DNA of 47,314 nucleotides from Symsagittifera roscoffensis (lineage: Eukaryota; Xenacoelomorpha; Acoela; Convolutidae): assembly GCF_963678635.1 (NCBI RefSeq), contig NW_026971228.1, positions 1-47,314 on the forward strand. Direction: 5' to 3'. The translations under genes were made by a program, and so were the position numbers. Positions 13,129 to 23,441 of the stretch are shown here, piece by piece (the first letter of the stretch is position 1; each line of letters opens with the position of its first letter). Below the pieces are notes generated by a model. It worked only from the letters and a program-made list of their open reading frames with translations, ran no database searches and was not told the DNA's origin.

Positions 13129-14594
13129 CTATGGTGCAAAAATATCTGGTTGGTGATAATCATATTCATCAGATGATAAAAAGTTTGTATTATATGGTGT
13201 ATGTTGTTTATTTTTATTTTGTTGAAAGAACCTTTCATTAATTTTATCCTATGTAAATTGTGGATTATCTGGAAAACTTACTGAATTGGTCGATGTTTTC
13301 GGGAGATTCCAATAATGGAAACATACGTGATTTAAATTTTGTGTTTTATTTCGGGGAGGTTGTTTTGTTCCTGGTTTGTGAGCATAATTATAATTGTGTT
13401 CTGCAAAGGTATTTCTTGTGAATGGTTTTCGTGTTTTTGACGGTATTGTCATTGGTCTATACATTTGATAGTCCATTTAAGAATATTTTGGAGCAACCGA
13501 AGGTTTAACGGTTGATTTTAAGGTTACTTGTGTTAGTGATGTATTTGTGTTTCTTGGTGATGTCAGATTGGAGTGTATTGGTGGAATACTTTGTTGTGTA
13601 GTTGTTGTTGTTGTTTGGACGATTTCTTCATTTATAAAGTGTGATGGTGTTTGAATATCTTGTTGTGTAAGATTCCTGGTTCCATTAAGGTTTTCATTAT
13701 GTATGACGGTCGAATTTAAACTGTTATTTCGTGTATCAGGTAAAAATGTATTATAATTCAATGGTGTTGCATCAATGGTTAATGGTATTACTTTTACATA
13801 ATCTCTGTGATAAGATATTGTACTTATTGCTTGACTTGAGATAGCTTGTGGGATATTTAGAAATGCATGATGAGACCTTTCATTGTCCCAAACGTAGTCT
13901 GATTGTTCCGAAAGAATAGTGTCGTCATTGGTATTTTGAGGTCTAAAATTTTTCCTTGCTTGTGAAATTAAATCTCAATTGTGGGTGAAATAATCTATTA
14001 TAAACCATGCTAAAATCTTTTGTAAATCATGTTTAGTGTGTTGTGAAACATCTTCTTTAGTGAAATTTTTGCGAATTATATGTAGAAATGTTGAAAACAC
14101 TGTGATTTCATTTCGTACTTTTGTATGTCTGGATGTTTCAGTTGGTGATATACTTTGAACTTCTGTTTTTTCTAATATAGATATATAATTATATATCATT
14201 GCAAAACTTCGTTAGTGAATATGGAATTTGCTCTTTGTGAATTATGTTATTGAATGCTTTTGATATATTCTTTGAATACTTTTAAAAATTCTAATTCAAT
14301 ATCGTCTGTTTGAACTACATATTTACGATGGGCTGTATTTGATGTGCTGAATTCTATGGTGTAGATTCCATATCGTTGTGTTAGATTACACATGTCTTTC
14401 AAATAATGTTCATTAATTTGTATTTTGATTTTTACATCTGGGAATTTTTGTTTGCATGGGCTAATTCCTGGTTCAAACAAATTTACGAGTAAGTTTTTGC
14501 AAAAATTGTGTTGTCCTCTATCATCGAGTGAATCTATAAGAAAGGGAAAAACTGCTTCGTCATCTGGACTATCGTCACTTTGAGTGTGGCTCAT
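13129..14594 (-). pseudogene. ORF1 (Gag N-terminal region), copy A, broken
   Basis: This is the counterpart of the 488-residue ORF1 of copy B. It starts at the same ATG and shares the segment around RGQHNFCKNLL. A one-base loss near 14247 shifts the frame after codon 115. Downstream, the original frame carries extra stops, including TGA near 13975 and a TAA at 13477-13479 where B has CAA. The final TAG at 13129-13131 is at the same codon as the TAA that ends ORF1 in B, and the same frame continues beyond it. Confidence 0.75.
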
Positions 14595-14690
14595 TTTTTC
14601 GTTTGATGACTGTTAATATATAACTATCGATGTGTCTAATTGGTTGATTCCAATTATACAAGTGTACTGGTTTGTGTTTGTATTGCTTTT

Positions 14691-15035
14691 TTATTCTTCT
14701 TTTTCCTCTTTTTGATGAGTTTGAAGTTGTTTCTGAGTCGAAAAATATAATTGATCATGAATGGGACAATTTTTATCTATTGATTCTTTTAATTTATAAA
14801 ATTCGTCTAAACTATTGACTTCTGATTCAGAAAATGCTTTTCTATTTTTTGAAAATCTTTTTCGTGTGATTTGTCTTTGTTTATTTATAATTTTCTTTTT
14901 TATTGTTTGTCGTTTTGTTCTAATGTATCTAACTGTTTGTGTATGAGGTGTGATTACAAGATCGTATTTTTTGTTATCTATTTCACAGTTGTGTAAAACG
15001 ATTGTTTGTTTATTTCCTAAATTTTTGAATGACAT
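14691..15035 (-). CDS. Small basic ORF upstream of gag (114 aa), copy A
   Basis: An ATG-started, uninterrupted ORF sits between the leader and ORF1. The product is 114 residues, strongly basic in the middle (about residues 38-65 carry many Arg and Lys), with an acidic, Gln-rich C terminus. It has no signal peptide or membrane segment. It survives intact in a copy where every longer ORF is broken, which may be chance given its size. In copy B only its last codons remain before the 38317 breakpoint, so conservation cannot be tested here. A small basic protein or a regulatory upstream ORF are both possible; I recognise no family. Confidence 0.45.
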   Translation of the reverse strand: MSFKNLGNKQTIVLHNCEIDNKKYDLVITPHTQTVRYIRTKRQTIKKKIINKQRQITRKRFSKNRKAFSESEVNSLDEFYKLKESIDKNCPIHDQLYFSTQKQLQTHQKEEKEE

Positions 15036-15136
15036 AAGGTTTAGGATAAGGGATGCAAGAAGTTGTTAGTTATTTCTATTTCCTTAGACTGTTAGTCCTT
15101 ACGATTTTTTGGTTAGCTTAACCTGGGTCTTTTTGT

Positions 15137-15502
15137 TCAGGGTTGGAGAGAAAAGTATATCGATTCCGAAGATTGATTTTTTACTTTCTTGTGGCTAGTC
15201 TAAGCTAAGGTGTTAACTTACTTAATCTTACTTAGGGATAGTGATTGTGTTCAAGGGTTGGAGAATAGTAAATCGATTCACAAGGTTCAGGTATAACTAG
15301 AACGCAAGTAGTTCGTTAGATACTATTTTAAACTTACTAAGTCTAAGATCTATCCTGGGTCTGGTGAGAGGAGGTTTCAAGTGAAGGATGAATAACCGAA
15401 GTTCTTCACTGTTTATCTGAATTTGAATGGTTAGTTTTATTCAAAAATTTCTATTAGTCCTGTTTTTTTTGGAAAGGTTGGATAGTGAATCGACGTTTGA
15501 GG
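15137..15502. repeat. Degenerate repeats of about 110 bp period in leader
   Basis: A core like GGTTGGAGA...ATCGATTC recurs at 15137-15171, 15251-15285 and 15471-15502, with a weaker member near 15361-15401. Start spacings are 114, 110 and 110 bases. Flanking words such as cttactaag and gttagata also recur, so the unit is longer than the core. Confidence 0.6.
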
Positions 15503-15550
15503 TCGTTAGACACTTGCTAAGTGGGTGGGAGAACAAAAATGTTCTTTTTG

Positions 15551-15660
15551 ATTCAAAAGTAGGCCTTGATGATCAGGTTTTAAATTTAGTGAGATAGAAA
15601 TATTATTAAGATCCAAGGACAAGCCTTGATGATCTGATTTTTAAAATTAAGTGAATTCAA
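15551..15660. repeat. Two-copy 60 bp tandem repeat in leader
   Basis: Both units share CCTTGATGATC followed by tttTaaa-rich sequence and gtga, at 15551-15599 and 15610-15660. Confidence 0.6.
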
Positions 15661-16256
15661 GTTTAAAATGGTTTAAATTTATTTAATAAAAAGGTTTAGT
15701 TCTTTAATGATATTAGTGAGCTGATGATTGCTGTTATGTTTAGATGATGAAGCTGGAACAACAGGATGATTTATGATTACTAACAATTTATTGTCATGCT
15801 ACTAATTTTTTTTTTTCAATAAATATTTTTCAATTATGTTTTATATATTACTGCAGATATTAAGAAAACGATCTGAGATCTTTTTATCAATCGTTATTGT
15901 ACATTATTAATTTTGTTTAGCGCCTGAACTGATCATGAAGATTTACTTCAAAATTTTTTGTTTGCAAATGAAAATCTAAATTCATTGCTAATAAGATTCT
16001 AAATATAAAAGTTTGTGTTGGCTTTTGCCGTACAACCATAAAACTAAATAGTAAGTTTCTACTTTGTCGTATATCGTCTCTTGTCCGAGGTCTTCAACCA
16101 ATACCGGGTAGTTCTAGTATTGTCCGGAATATCGGCTCTGATCTATTTAATCGTAGAGACATTTCAATTAAATTATTATCGTGTAACATTTTGAAAAAGT
16201 TTTGTCTAAATTCTAATCTATATTTGGTTAGTTCTAAGCAATTAAGGTCTTATTCG

Positions 16257-16274
16257 AGACTTATGGTTGCACCA
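16257..16274 (-). promoter_or_regulatory. Possible primer binding site, copy A
   Basis: Six bases inside the LTR block the coding strand reads TGGTGCAACCATAAG, beginning with the TGG that pairs with a tRNA CCA end. I could not match the rest to a particular tRNA from memory, and the six-base gap is slightly long, so this is tentative. Confidence 0.3.
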
Positions 16275-16405
16275 GATAAGTTTTCGGCCGGATAGAATCG
16301 TGCAACTTCTTAGTCTAATACCGATCCTAATCTTACTCTTATACTTACTAGTCTCAGGGTGTTTAACTAGTCCCTGCTAGGCTCAATAGATCTAGGGTAT
16401 ACTGG

Positions 16406-16411
16406 TTTATT
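16406..16411 (-). terminator. LTR polyadenylation signal AATAAA, copy A
   Basis: The plus strand reads tttatt, giving AATAAA on the coding strand in the middle of the LTR, downstream of the hairpin. The site and its surroundings are identical in copy B at 22457-22462. Position in the LTR fits an R-region poly(A) signal; use is inferred. Confidence 0.5.
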
Positions 16412-16472
16412 GCGGCAGCTGAAGTTCTCTTGGAGAGTCAACTAATTTCTAAGTTAAATTCAAATCTCTCTG

Positions 16473-16500
16473 GTGCTGAAATTACAAGTAATTTCAGCAC
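16473..16500. repeat. Perfect hairpin in LTR, copy A
   Basis: GTGCTGAAATTAC is followed after two bases by its exact reverse complement, giving a 13 bp stem. All 28 bases are conserved in copy B (22524-22551). It lies upstream of AATAAA in transcript sense and may form an RNA stem near the transcript end. Confidence 0.7.
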
Positions 16501-17353
16501 TTACAAATAAGTGGGTTGTTAGTTAGATGCATTATGATTGGTTAATATTAAATATTTTACAATGGTAAATTATCCAATTTATCCAATTATAAAATGTAGT
16601 TTAGATCAGGTTCCACTTGTTAACTTGGGCTTTTAGATCATAATAACTTTTTAAATGATGACAACCAACGACTTTTACAAGCTCAAAATCCTTCGATCTC
16701 GAATTAAAACAAGGTGAATGATCCACATATCGCATTACTGGATACAAAACTTAAAACTACGAGTTTTTAACGACGTCCTGTTTTTCTTAGCTAAAACTTT
16801 TCAAAACGTGTGTTAAAATTTATCTGTTTTTCAAGGGTTCGGAGTGGTCTTATTCAAACCATAAGAATTAATTTAAAGCGTTTTACATTTCCTTTGAATT
16901 TCTAAACATTTCCAAAAAAGTACAGGTTCGCTTTTAATCAGGGGCGACACCACTTGTATTCCGTTTTTGTAACTCTTCACTTACATTGTAACGTATAGTG
17001 ATGGGACAAAAAAGTCGCAACTTTTTGATTTCAACGACAAAATGAACAAATTTTTCTCATCTTTTGTCGTTTTCTCTGCAATTATTCAATATGGCATAAA
17101 CTTGAAAATTTGAAACATGCTAAAAATAATTGATTTACAGAAGAGGGCCGGATCAAAGTTGTGAAAAACTATATCATTACATTAAATGATCTTGCAGTGG
17201 AAATATCGTCGCGAACAAAACAAAGATTCGAGTTTACTGCTTATATATTTTTTCTTTGGTAAACTGATGACATTGCTGAATCTTTCTTTCGAGAAAAAAT
17301 CAAATTCATAGGCAGAAAATTGAAAGTGTTGCTTTGTCCTGCGTCAGAAAATG

Positions 17354-17418
17354 GTCGTATCTGCTCTGAAGATCCATAAATTTATGTCGTATCTGCTCTG
17401 AAGATTCCATAAGTTTAT
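17354..17418. repeat. 33 bp tandem duplication
   Basis: GTCGTATCTGCTCTGAAGAT with its ccataa-tttat tail occurs twice in a row with one inserted T and one substitution. Confidence 0.8.
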
Positions 17419-19369
17419 GCGCTTATAGAAGAAAATGGACAACAGATAACGTTTAGAGATCACCTTTGCTTATGCGAAATCCCATGAATCGGAGCAGTCA
17501 ATTTTTCAAAACGTTCGGTGCAAGAGCTCTTTTATTGGCCTATTTCAATCATCAGTCCATAATTACTCACACACTTCTTCCGTTTTTGGCACTGGACCAA
17601 TTAACTTTTTCAACTAACTTTTTTTGGGTCTTTTAATTTTCAGCGACTAGATAAATAAATCAAGCTCATCAGTTTTATCTGAAATTAAGCTATAGATTAA
17701 AAACACTTCTGAAACTAGTTACTAGTTCTTACTTAGTGAGAACTTCAAAACAAAACTTTTCAAAATTTGATCCTGTAAGCTCCTTTCACATAAATTTTTC
17801 TCGCATGTAACAATTTTTCAAACTCTATCTTAATATAGTTCCAGAGAAAACAACAAAAACATAAATAATAAGTTCGTTCAATTGATTATTGCAATGAAAA
17901 ATTGGCAATTTCAATCCCTTGGCTTGACTATACAAAACTAGGTGTTTCTCCCCTCTTGAAAAGTTTAGAGGAATAATTCCTATTCATGTCTATAATGCCT
18001 TTTTCATGTCCGAATGAAAAATAGGCAAAACTTTATCAACTCGAAACTCGAATATAATGATCTATGATAAAAACTGGGACTATTGAACGCAATTTTTATT
18101 TTTGAGCGTTATTCAGAGCGAACTTTATAAGTTGACCAAATTGACTGTTTTGGAATCCTCGTTACTTTAAAGCTAAAAGCAAAGTCGAATTAGGCTTCTG
18201 TGATCAAAACTTTATAGCTCTGTTCATTACACACCTAGTAAACGCTTCAACAATTTTGATCAATCTTTTTTCGATGCTCGACGAGCAGGACACGAGAATA
18301 CCTTTTCTAGTGTTGTTTCTGAGTTTGTGAAACTTTTGGGTAACAGTTCATGGTAGTATAAAATCATGAACAGATCCAGAATCCAGACACACAAAAGCTG
18401 AATACTTTGACGATGAGAAGACGGACAAGGTAATTTTAGGATTAAGGTATTTCGGAAGATTTTAAAGCAGTTCAATTCTGTGAAAAAAATATATACGAAA
18501 AAAAAACTGTTTAAATCAATAATTGAACACATAGGTTCAATCATTGTAAGGTTTTTGTTCTCCAATACAACAAACTCAAATTGTCAGTTGACTTCAAATT
18601 TTTCATCAGTATTGCGACGAAAAAAATTTCGAGCAAAGAGAAATGGGTAGGACTTTTTTGTGTCGACCATTAGCAACAGAGACCCAAAATCGTAACTTGC
18701 TTGAGGAGAAAAACTTTCCTCGGAGTTTTTCCAATTTCATGATGCCCTGGTCAAAAAACTCAAAAAACGAGAACCCCGAATAATCAAAGAAAAATTTGCT
18801 GTACTCAAATGTTTTGTCTAGGCAGCAAGACGTTTACTGCTATGATAGTAAGAACGATAAATTCAAAACTAGCAGTGAAGGACTCAACTACAGAAATCAA
18901 AAAGGTTCTGGATATGAACTAATGTCTAATACAGACACGTTTTTGATGAAACTAAAAGTTCGAAATCGTTGAATTGTGGTCCAAGGCTTCCGGTTACACT
19001 TAAAATGGTATCTTAAACCTCGCTGTTTTGGCAAATTCGGGCGACAAAACTTTTTGAAACTCACTATCCTATACTCTAACCTAATATGTAGCTGAAAGAC
19101 CGGATAGTCTTTTCTCTATCCTAATACATGCATTTTTTCTACAGCCATCTTTTTCTCACATTGGCTGCAAAATATACTTCTAAAATCAGTTTTTTTTTTT
19201 AAACTTTTTTGGTATTCTTTGGCCTCGTCCAAACTTATGCCGTTGAATTCAAAAAAAAATCTATTGATAGTTGTTTTTCCGAGATTATAGGAAAAAAAAC
19301 AAGATAATTGCAGCTGAGCTGGTTTTTGTCTAGGAAAAAAAGGACCTGATTTTGTTTTATGTCATCTAA

Positions 19370-19760
19370 AAATCATTGCTGTTTTGAGCTCAATCTGTAA
19401 TTAAATTTCATAGTTTTCTGTTGGCTTAAAGACTTGCAATTGGGTTAACTTTGGATGTTAAAAACGCGATAATTTTTGCGCTAAGAACAAGTAGCTGAGA
19501 AATCACCAGGCTCAAGAAGTGCTTCAAACTGATATGAGACATGGCCTGCTTTTTGGTTCATGTAATTTCTTCTCCAAAATTTATCATTTGTATTTTTCAA
19601 TATTATGGGGGGGGGTGGTTTTTAAAAACAATTATATCAAAGAAATGTTGAACATTTTTGATTTTGTTTTGAAAAGTTCGTACACTTTCTTTAAGCCAGG
19701 CAATGAGAAAGTCCAGGGATTTGCCATTATACGATCAGTTTTTTCAATGTTACAGTCTAA
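19370..19760 (+). repeat. Ancient direct repeat, left member
   Basis: This matches 21220-21640 in several ordered blocks: a TGAGCTCAA word, an acgcgataa...gcgctaa...agctgag block, a run of at least six G followed by t-rich sequence, and a caggg..t.gcc.t.atacga.cagtttt block near 19715-19745. Divergence is heavy, with indels between blocks. Confidence 0.5.
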
Positions 19761-21219
19761 ATATTTTGAATCCTCCATTTTTGGATGCTTGAAACTGTTT
19801 TTGTCAACACAATAATTTAATCAATTTTTTGACGTCCTGTAAAAAAATTGAAAAATATTTAGAAAATTCTTATTCTAGTGAAATTTATAGTTTCGTTTTT
19901 TACTAAACATTATATTCAGCAAAACCGCACTTATTCAACTTTCTTCATAATTCACGTAGACAAAATTTCGATCAAACAAACTACATCAAAATTTTTTAAA
20001 AAGATAACCAAAAACAAGTTCATAGCCATGCATCACATATTTTGCAGCTATAATTGCACGAGCATTGATTTGAAAAAAGAACTACAGGAGCTCATGAAAA
20101 GTTTTCTAAAATTTTCACAAGACTTTATTCAATTCCATTACAAGATAGCATATTATCAACTCAAAGACCTCCCATTTCGATATATAACTGGGGCAAAACA
20201 TGAAAATATGGAGTTATTGCTTGTTAAAGAACAAATCAGCCTAACTTGCTGAAGCAGTCGAAACAAAATACCCATAACATGACATAGAGGTACTTTCCAT
20301 AACAATTTTGAACCTAAAACCCAAAAAGCTAAGCAAAATAATGTGATTCGTTTTTCCAAAATGATACTACAAAACATTTCTCATATCAGGACAAAACCCT
20401 TATCATCGTAACTGCATCTGACATTAATCAGGATCTATACCATTTTTTTTAAAAACGTGCCTACAAATTTTGAAAAAAAAGAGAGAGCAAAGTTTAATCG
20501 AAATTTATCCGCCACAAGATATTCAAGGAACAAAACAAAAAAAGTTGCGCGCTAAGAATGCATCAAAAAGAGCAGTTTGTTTGCTTCAGTTGAGCTTGTT
20601 ATAGTTTATTTTGCCGCTCCCATTTTAGTAACACAAAAAATTTTGCACGTTGACTCCCAATTTAATTTAAAGTAGTCAAATCAGTCATGCAATATAATGC
20701 AAAAAAAAAATCACAGCCGGTATTGAACAAAATTTTTATTTTTGGCGACAATTACTTTACTATTCAACCTAAACAACTTCCGTGCAGAAATCATTTCTGA
20801 AGTGTTTAATTAAAGCACGACTTTTCTTATAATTTTTTTTCGGATCCCATTTTTTGATCCTTTTTTCTCGAAATCTAATTTTTTATACCAATTTAGCTAA
20901 AACTAAACAACTTATTGCCAGAAAATCTCCCCGATTTTCTGGTTCTCAGACAAAAGATTTAACCACTAGGTCAGATGTCCTCAGGAGTACTGATAGTTTT
21001 AGCAACCTAATGCAAAGCAATAAAATTGAAACAAATATGAACAGACATTCTATTGTTGCGACTATTTTGTATGCTCAAAGCATGTACAATCAATTATTAT
21101 TGTTCCGACTTTCGATACGAAAGTAACGGAATATTTGTGCTCGGGGTGGTTTTTTTTTTTCTTCAGACAAATTTCGACTTTTTAACTAGCCATTTTTGAC
21201 AAAAATTTTTTATATCCTT

Positions 21220-21640
21220 CAAAAGCTATTGTTGTCCTGAGCTCAAATTTGGAAAGATATTTTACCTGTGATCATTTTTCGTGAAGTTATGGGGGTTTAA
21301 AGATTGCCATATTGGCCAATTTGGGACAATTAACGCGCGATATATTTCGCGCTATTAACGCATAAGCTGAGATTTAATCCGTCTTAGAAATCGTTCTAAA
21401 TTGGTTGAAAGAAGCTTTTTGTCATAATTGATTTGTTACAAGGAGCTAAATCTAACTTTTTCTCCTTTATATGGCGTGTGGGGGGATGATTTTTATGAAA
21501 AATTTCAAATTTTAGAAAAAAAAATCATTTTTTTTCTATTACATTAAATTTTTTAATGTTATTGCTGCTCCATAAAACCTTAGAAGGCAGTCGGAACGTT
21601 CAGGGCTTCGCCTTGATACGAGCAGTTTTGTCTGGCTTTG
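21220..21640 (+). repeat. Ancient direct repeat, right member
   Basis: The same ordered blocks as 19370-19760 occur with similar spacing, ending near the atacgagcagttttgtc word at about 21617-21633. The pair suggests a dispersed noncoding repeat family or an old segmental duplication. Confidence 0.5.
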
Positions 21641-22456
21641 AGGTTATTTTTCCAGAAATTTCCTACGGCTAATGTTAGATGAGAAATGAATAGTTTATTT
21701 ACAAAAAACACAGAAAATTAGTTTAGGTTATCTATATTTCTATTTTCTGTTCAAGATTGAAGACTTTGTTTGGTAAGGAAGGTGAAAAACTAATTTAATT
21801 TTGAAACCTAGGTGTCTATATCTTTCAGAATGTTTCAGAAAGTGACGTCAAAAATTGCTGTACTACTCGAATTGCTTCTGAAAAAAAAATACCCCATCAC
21901 TTTCGTCAAAATTGAAAACAAGTACGCTTGAATTATTGTTCTCAGTTCACAAAATAAATAATCGGTAAAAATTTTACTCTATGTCAACAAAATGTTCTTC
22001 AAAAGCGGTGTTACAGTGATAAACTTTTTCGCAGGCGATAGAAGCAACGCATTTGGAGTGGAAATACACAACAAAACGTTTTACGTTCGACAGGACTCTC
22101 GGGTTGATCATTTCAGACCATAAATGTTTTTTATACAATTTTATGCAAAATGCCAGTTTATCTTAGTTGTATGACACGTATGAGAAATTTTAGTCAACTT
22201 GCTCCGCGATTTCTTTCTTCATCTCGTTCGCAAAAGACTTGTCAGCTCATTCTAATTGAGTTAGGACCGAGGTGGTTAACTCATAGAGTAATTTCGGATA
22301 GGGTACACCGTCTGCTCGTCACGCTATCTTATTTTCGGCCGGATAGATTCGTGCAACTTCTTAGTCTAATACCGATCCTAATCTTACTCTTATACTATCT
22401 AGTCTCAGGGTGTTTAACTAGTCTCTGCTAGGCTCAATAGATCTAGGGTATACTGG

Positions 22457-22462
22457 TTTATT
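22457..22462 (-). terminator. LTR polyadenylation signal AATAAA, copy B
   Basis: This is the equivalent of 16406-16411, in the same context. In the 3' LTR it would terminate element transcripts. Confidence 0.5.
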
Positions 22463-22523
22463 GCGGCTGCTGAAGTCTTCTTGGAGAGTCAACTAATTTC
22501 TAAGTTAAATTCAAATCTCTCTG

Positions 22524-22551
22524 GTGCTGAAATTACAAGTAATTTCAGCAC
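22524..22551. repeat. Perfect hairpin in LTR, copy B
   Basis: The 13 bp stem is identical to 16473-16500, while the surrounding LTR shows scattered mismatches. Confidence 0.7.
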
Positions 22552-22666
22552 TTACAAATAAGTGGGTTGTTAGTTAGATGGATCATGATTGGTTAATATT
22601 AAATACTTTACAGTGGTAAAATATCTAATTTATCCAATCATAAAATGTAGTTTAGATCAGGTTCCA

Positions 22667-22673
22667 CCCATCC
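22667..22673 (-). promoter_or_regulatory. Polypurine tract, copy B
   Basis: Coding-strand GGATGGG lies immediately upstream of the 3' LTR start TGGAACC. It is short but correctly placed for plus-strand priming. The same position beside the copy A LTR is flanking DNA, as expected at a 5' LTR outer edge. Confidence 0.5.
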
Positions 22674-22807
22674 GGGTTTTACAGAGTTTTTTAGAATAGT
22701 CTTTCTGTAATTCAAAGGATGGATGATGGACGTTGGTATTTGGCGAACATCATAATTCTTCTGGGTTCTCTTGTTAGAGAAGTTCCAGGTTCAATCGTTG
22801 TGTCTTC

Positions 22808-23122
22808 TCAAGACAACGGTTGGGTTTTCGCAACAAACTCAAATCTGATTTCAGAATGGTTGGCTATGACAGGTTTTTCCGTTTGATGTAGAGAACTTCT
22901 TTTGTGTTTGACCTTGTCTGGGAATGGCGTGGAGATTGTGCGTGGAGGGGATGCCTGGTTACTCGGATCTGTACGTATACTTGAACATCGAGGTGGTCAT
23001 TGGTCTAGTTCAATGAAGTCCTTTTCTGCGAAGTCAAGTCGTACTCTAAATCCTTTGAGTTGTGATTGTGGGCGGCATATTGATTGTGGTTGGCCATTAT
23101 TTTTCGAGTGTAGTGGGGTCAT
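22808..23122 (-). pseudogene. Possible remnant ORF in the 3' region, copy B
   Basis: An ATG at 23120-23122 opens 41 codons to TGA 22997-22999. The same frame then stays open for 62 more codons to TGA 22808-22810. The joined length, about 104 codons, is modest, and composition is less AT-rich than its surroundings. I recognise nothing in it. It may be chance or the tail of an extra accessory gene. Confidence 0.2.
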
Positions 23123-23332
23123 TTTGTCTTTGGATGTTCGTCTTTGGTGTTGTATGCTGATCTATATACTGCAAGGTATAATTTACATTTTATAAAATTT
23201 TTATTAGTTTGGTGTTTTAGTTATGATTTTGGTTAGTTGTTTTCACAAAAGCTTTTTGTTTTAGTTCGGTTATTTTGAAGAGTTACTCACCCTTGAGTAC
23301 CTCTTATTAAAAATAGAAGTGTGGTCACAAAG

Positions 23333-23441
23333 CGTGGATGTAGCGCGGTGGGTTAGGCCGGCTATAGAGCATGCTCAGGACGTCCTCTCTGGTGGGTTAG
23401 GCCAGGAGTGGGAGTATGATTTCGTGCGGTTTCTGTGAGAG
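23333..23441 (+). repeat. SINE-like segment with duplicated tRNA A-box motif
   Basis: TAGCGCGGTGGGTTAGGCC at 23341-23359 resembles a tRNA-gene A box, and GGTGGGTTAGGCC recurs at 23391-23403. The second copy sits inside a CCTCTC...GAGAGG pairing (about 23384 and 23437). No convincing B box follows, so a tRNA gene is not claimed. Confidence 0.3.

Larger units (their letters stand above)
15036..16280 (-). other. 5' untranslated leader of copy A
   Basis: This 1.2 kb stretch between LTR and first ORF has no coding potential that I can see. It holds two repeat systems, 15137-15502 and 15551-15660, described separately. It has no counterpart in copy B, which is truncated before this point. A long structured leader is compatible with packaging or cap-independent translation signals, but nothing here proves either. 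Confidence 0.6.
1..16615 (-). mobile_element. Ty3/gypsy-type LTR retroelement, copy A (decayed, 3' end outside window)
   Basis: This interval aligns collinearly with copy B (22332-38317) and carries the same gene order on the minus strand. Base 1 corresponds to about 24398 in B, so the last 2 kb, including the 3' LTR, lie outside the window. The right end is the 5' LTR (16281-16615). Every large ORF is interrupted by stops or indels relative to B, and catalytic Asp residues of RT and integrase are replaced by Gly, so this copy is dead. It alone preserves the 5' LTR, leader, small first ORF and the RNase H-integrase junction. Confidence 0.9.
16281..16615 (-). repeat. 5' LTR of copy A
   Basis: A 335-base block matches 22332-22666 at equal length with roughly 14 mismatches by eye, and similarity ends sharply on both sides. 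On the minus strand it begins TGGAACC, contains a CCAAT-like box (plus-strand gattggt near 16536), an AT-rich stretch, a perfect hairpin and an AATAAA. The 3' boundary reads GGCCGAAAA rather than the usual CA end, so the true LTR could extend further left if copy B is truncated there. Confidence 0.8.
16616..22331. other. Interval between element copies, no supported gene
   Basis: This is 5.7 kb of AT-rich sequence with many homopolymer runs. Open stretches at 18260-18565 (minus), 19519-19815, 19878-20252 and 20854-21126 (plus) are short, have composition typical of noncoding AT-rich DNA and show no motif I recognise. The features I can support are the diverged direct repeat (19370-19760 and 21220-21640) and a 33 bp tandem duplication (17354-17418). 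Confidence 0.5.
22332..22666 (-). repeat. 3' LTR of copy B
   Basis: The block is the same length as 16281-16615 and about 96% identical by eye. Its right edge adjoins a polypurine tract (GGATGGG on the minus strand) upstream of TGGAACC, as expected for a 3' LTR. The left edge adjoins unrelated sequence. No target site duplication can be tested because the 5' end of this copy is missing. Confidence 0.8.

Noticed and set aside
15137-15502. CRISPR-like array
   Set aside because: Repeats are degenerate, about 110 bases apart, and sit in a eukaryotic retroelement leader.
19878-20252. 124-codon plus-strand frame as a gene
   Set aside because: Lys/Phe/Ile/Gln-rich composition matches noncoding AT-rich DNA, and no motif, start context or conservation supports it.
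22150-22431. 93-codon plus-strand frame
   Set aside because: It crosses the boundary between flanking DNA and the LTR, so it is accidental.
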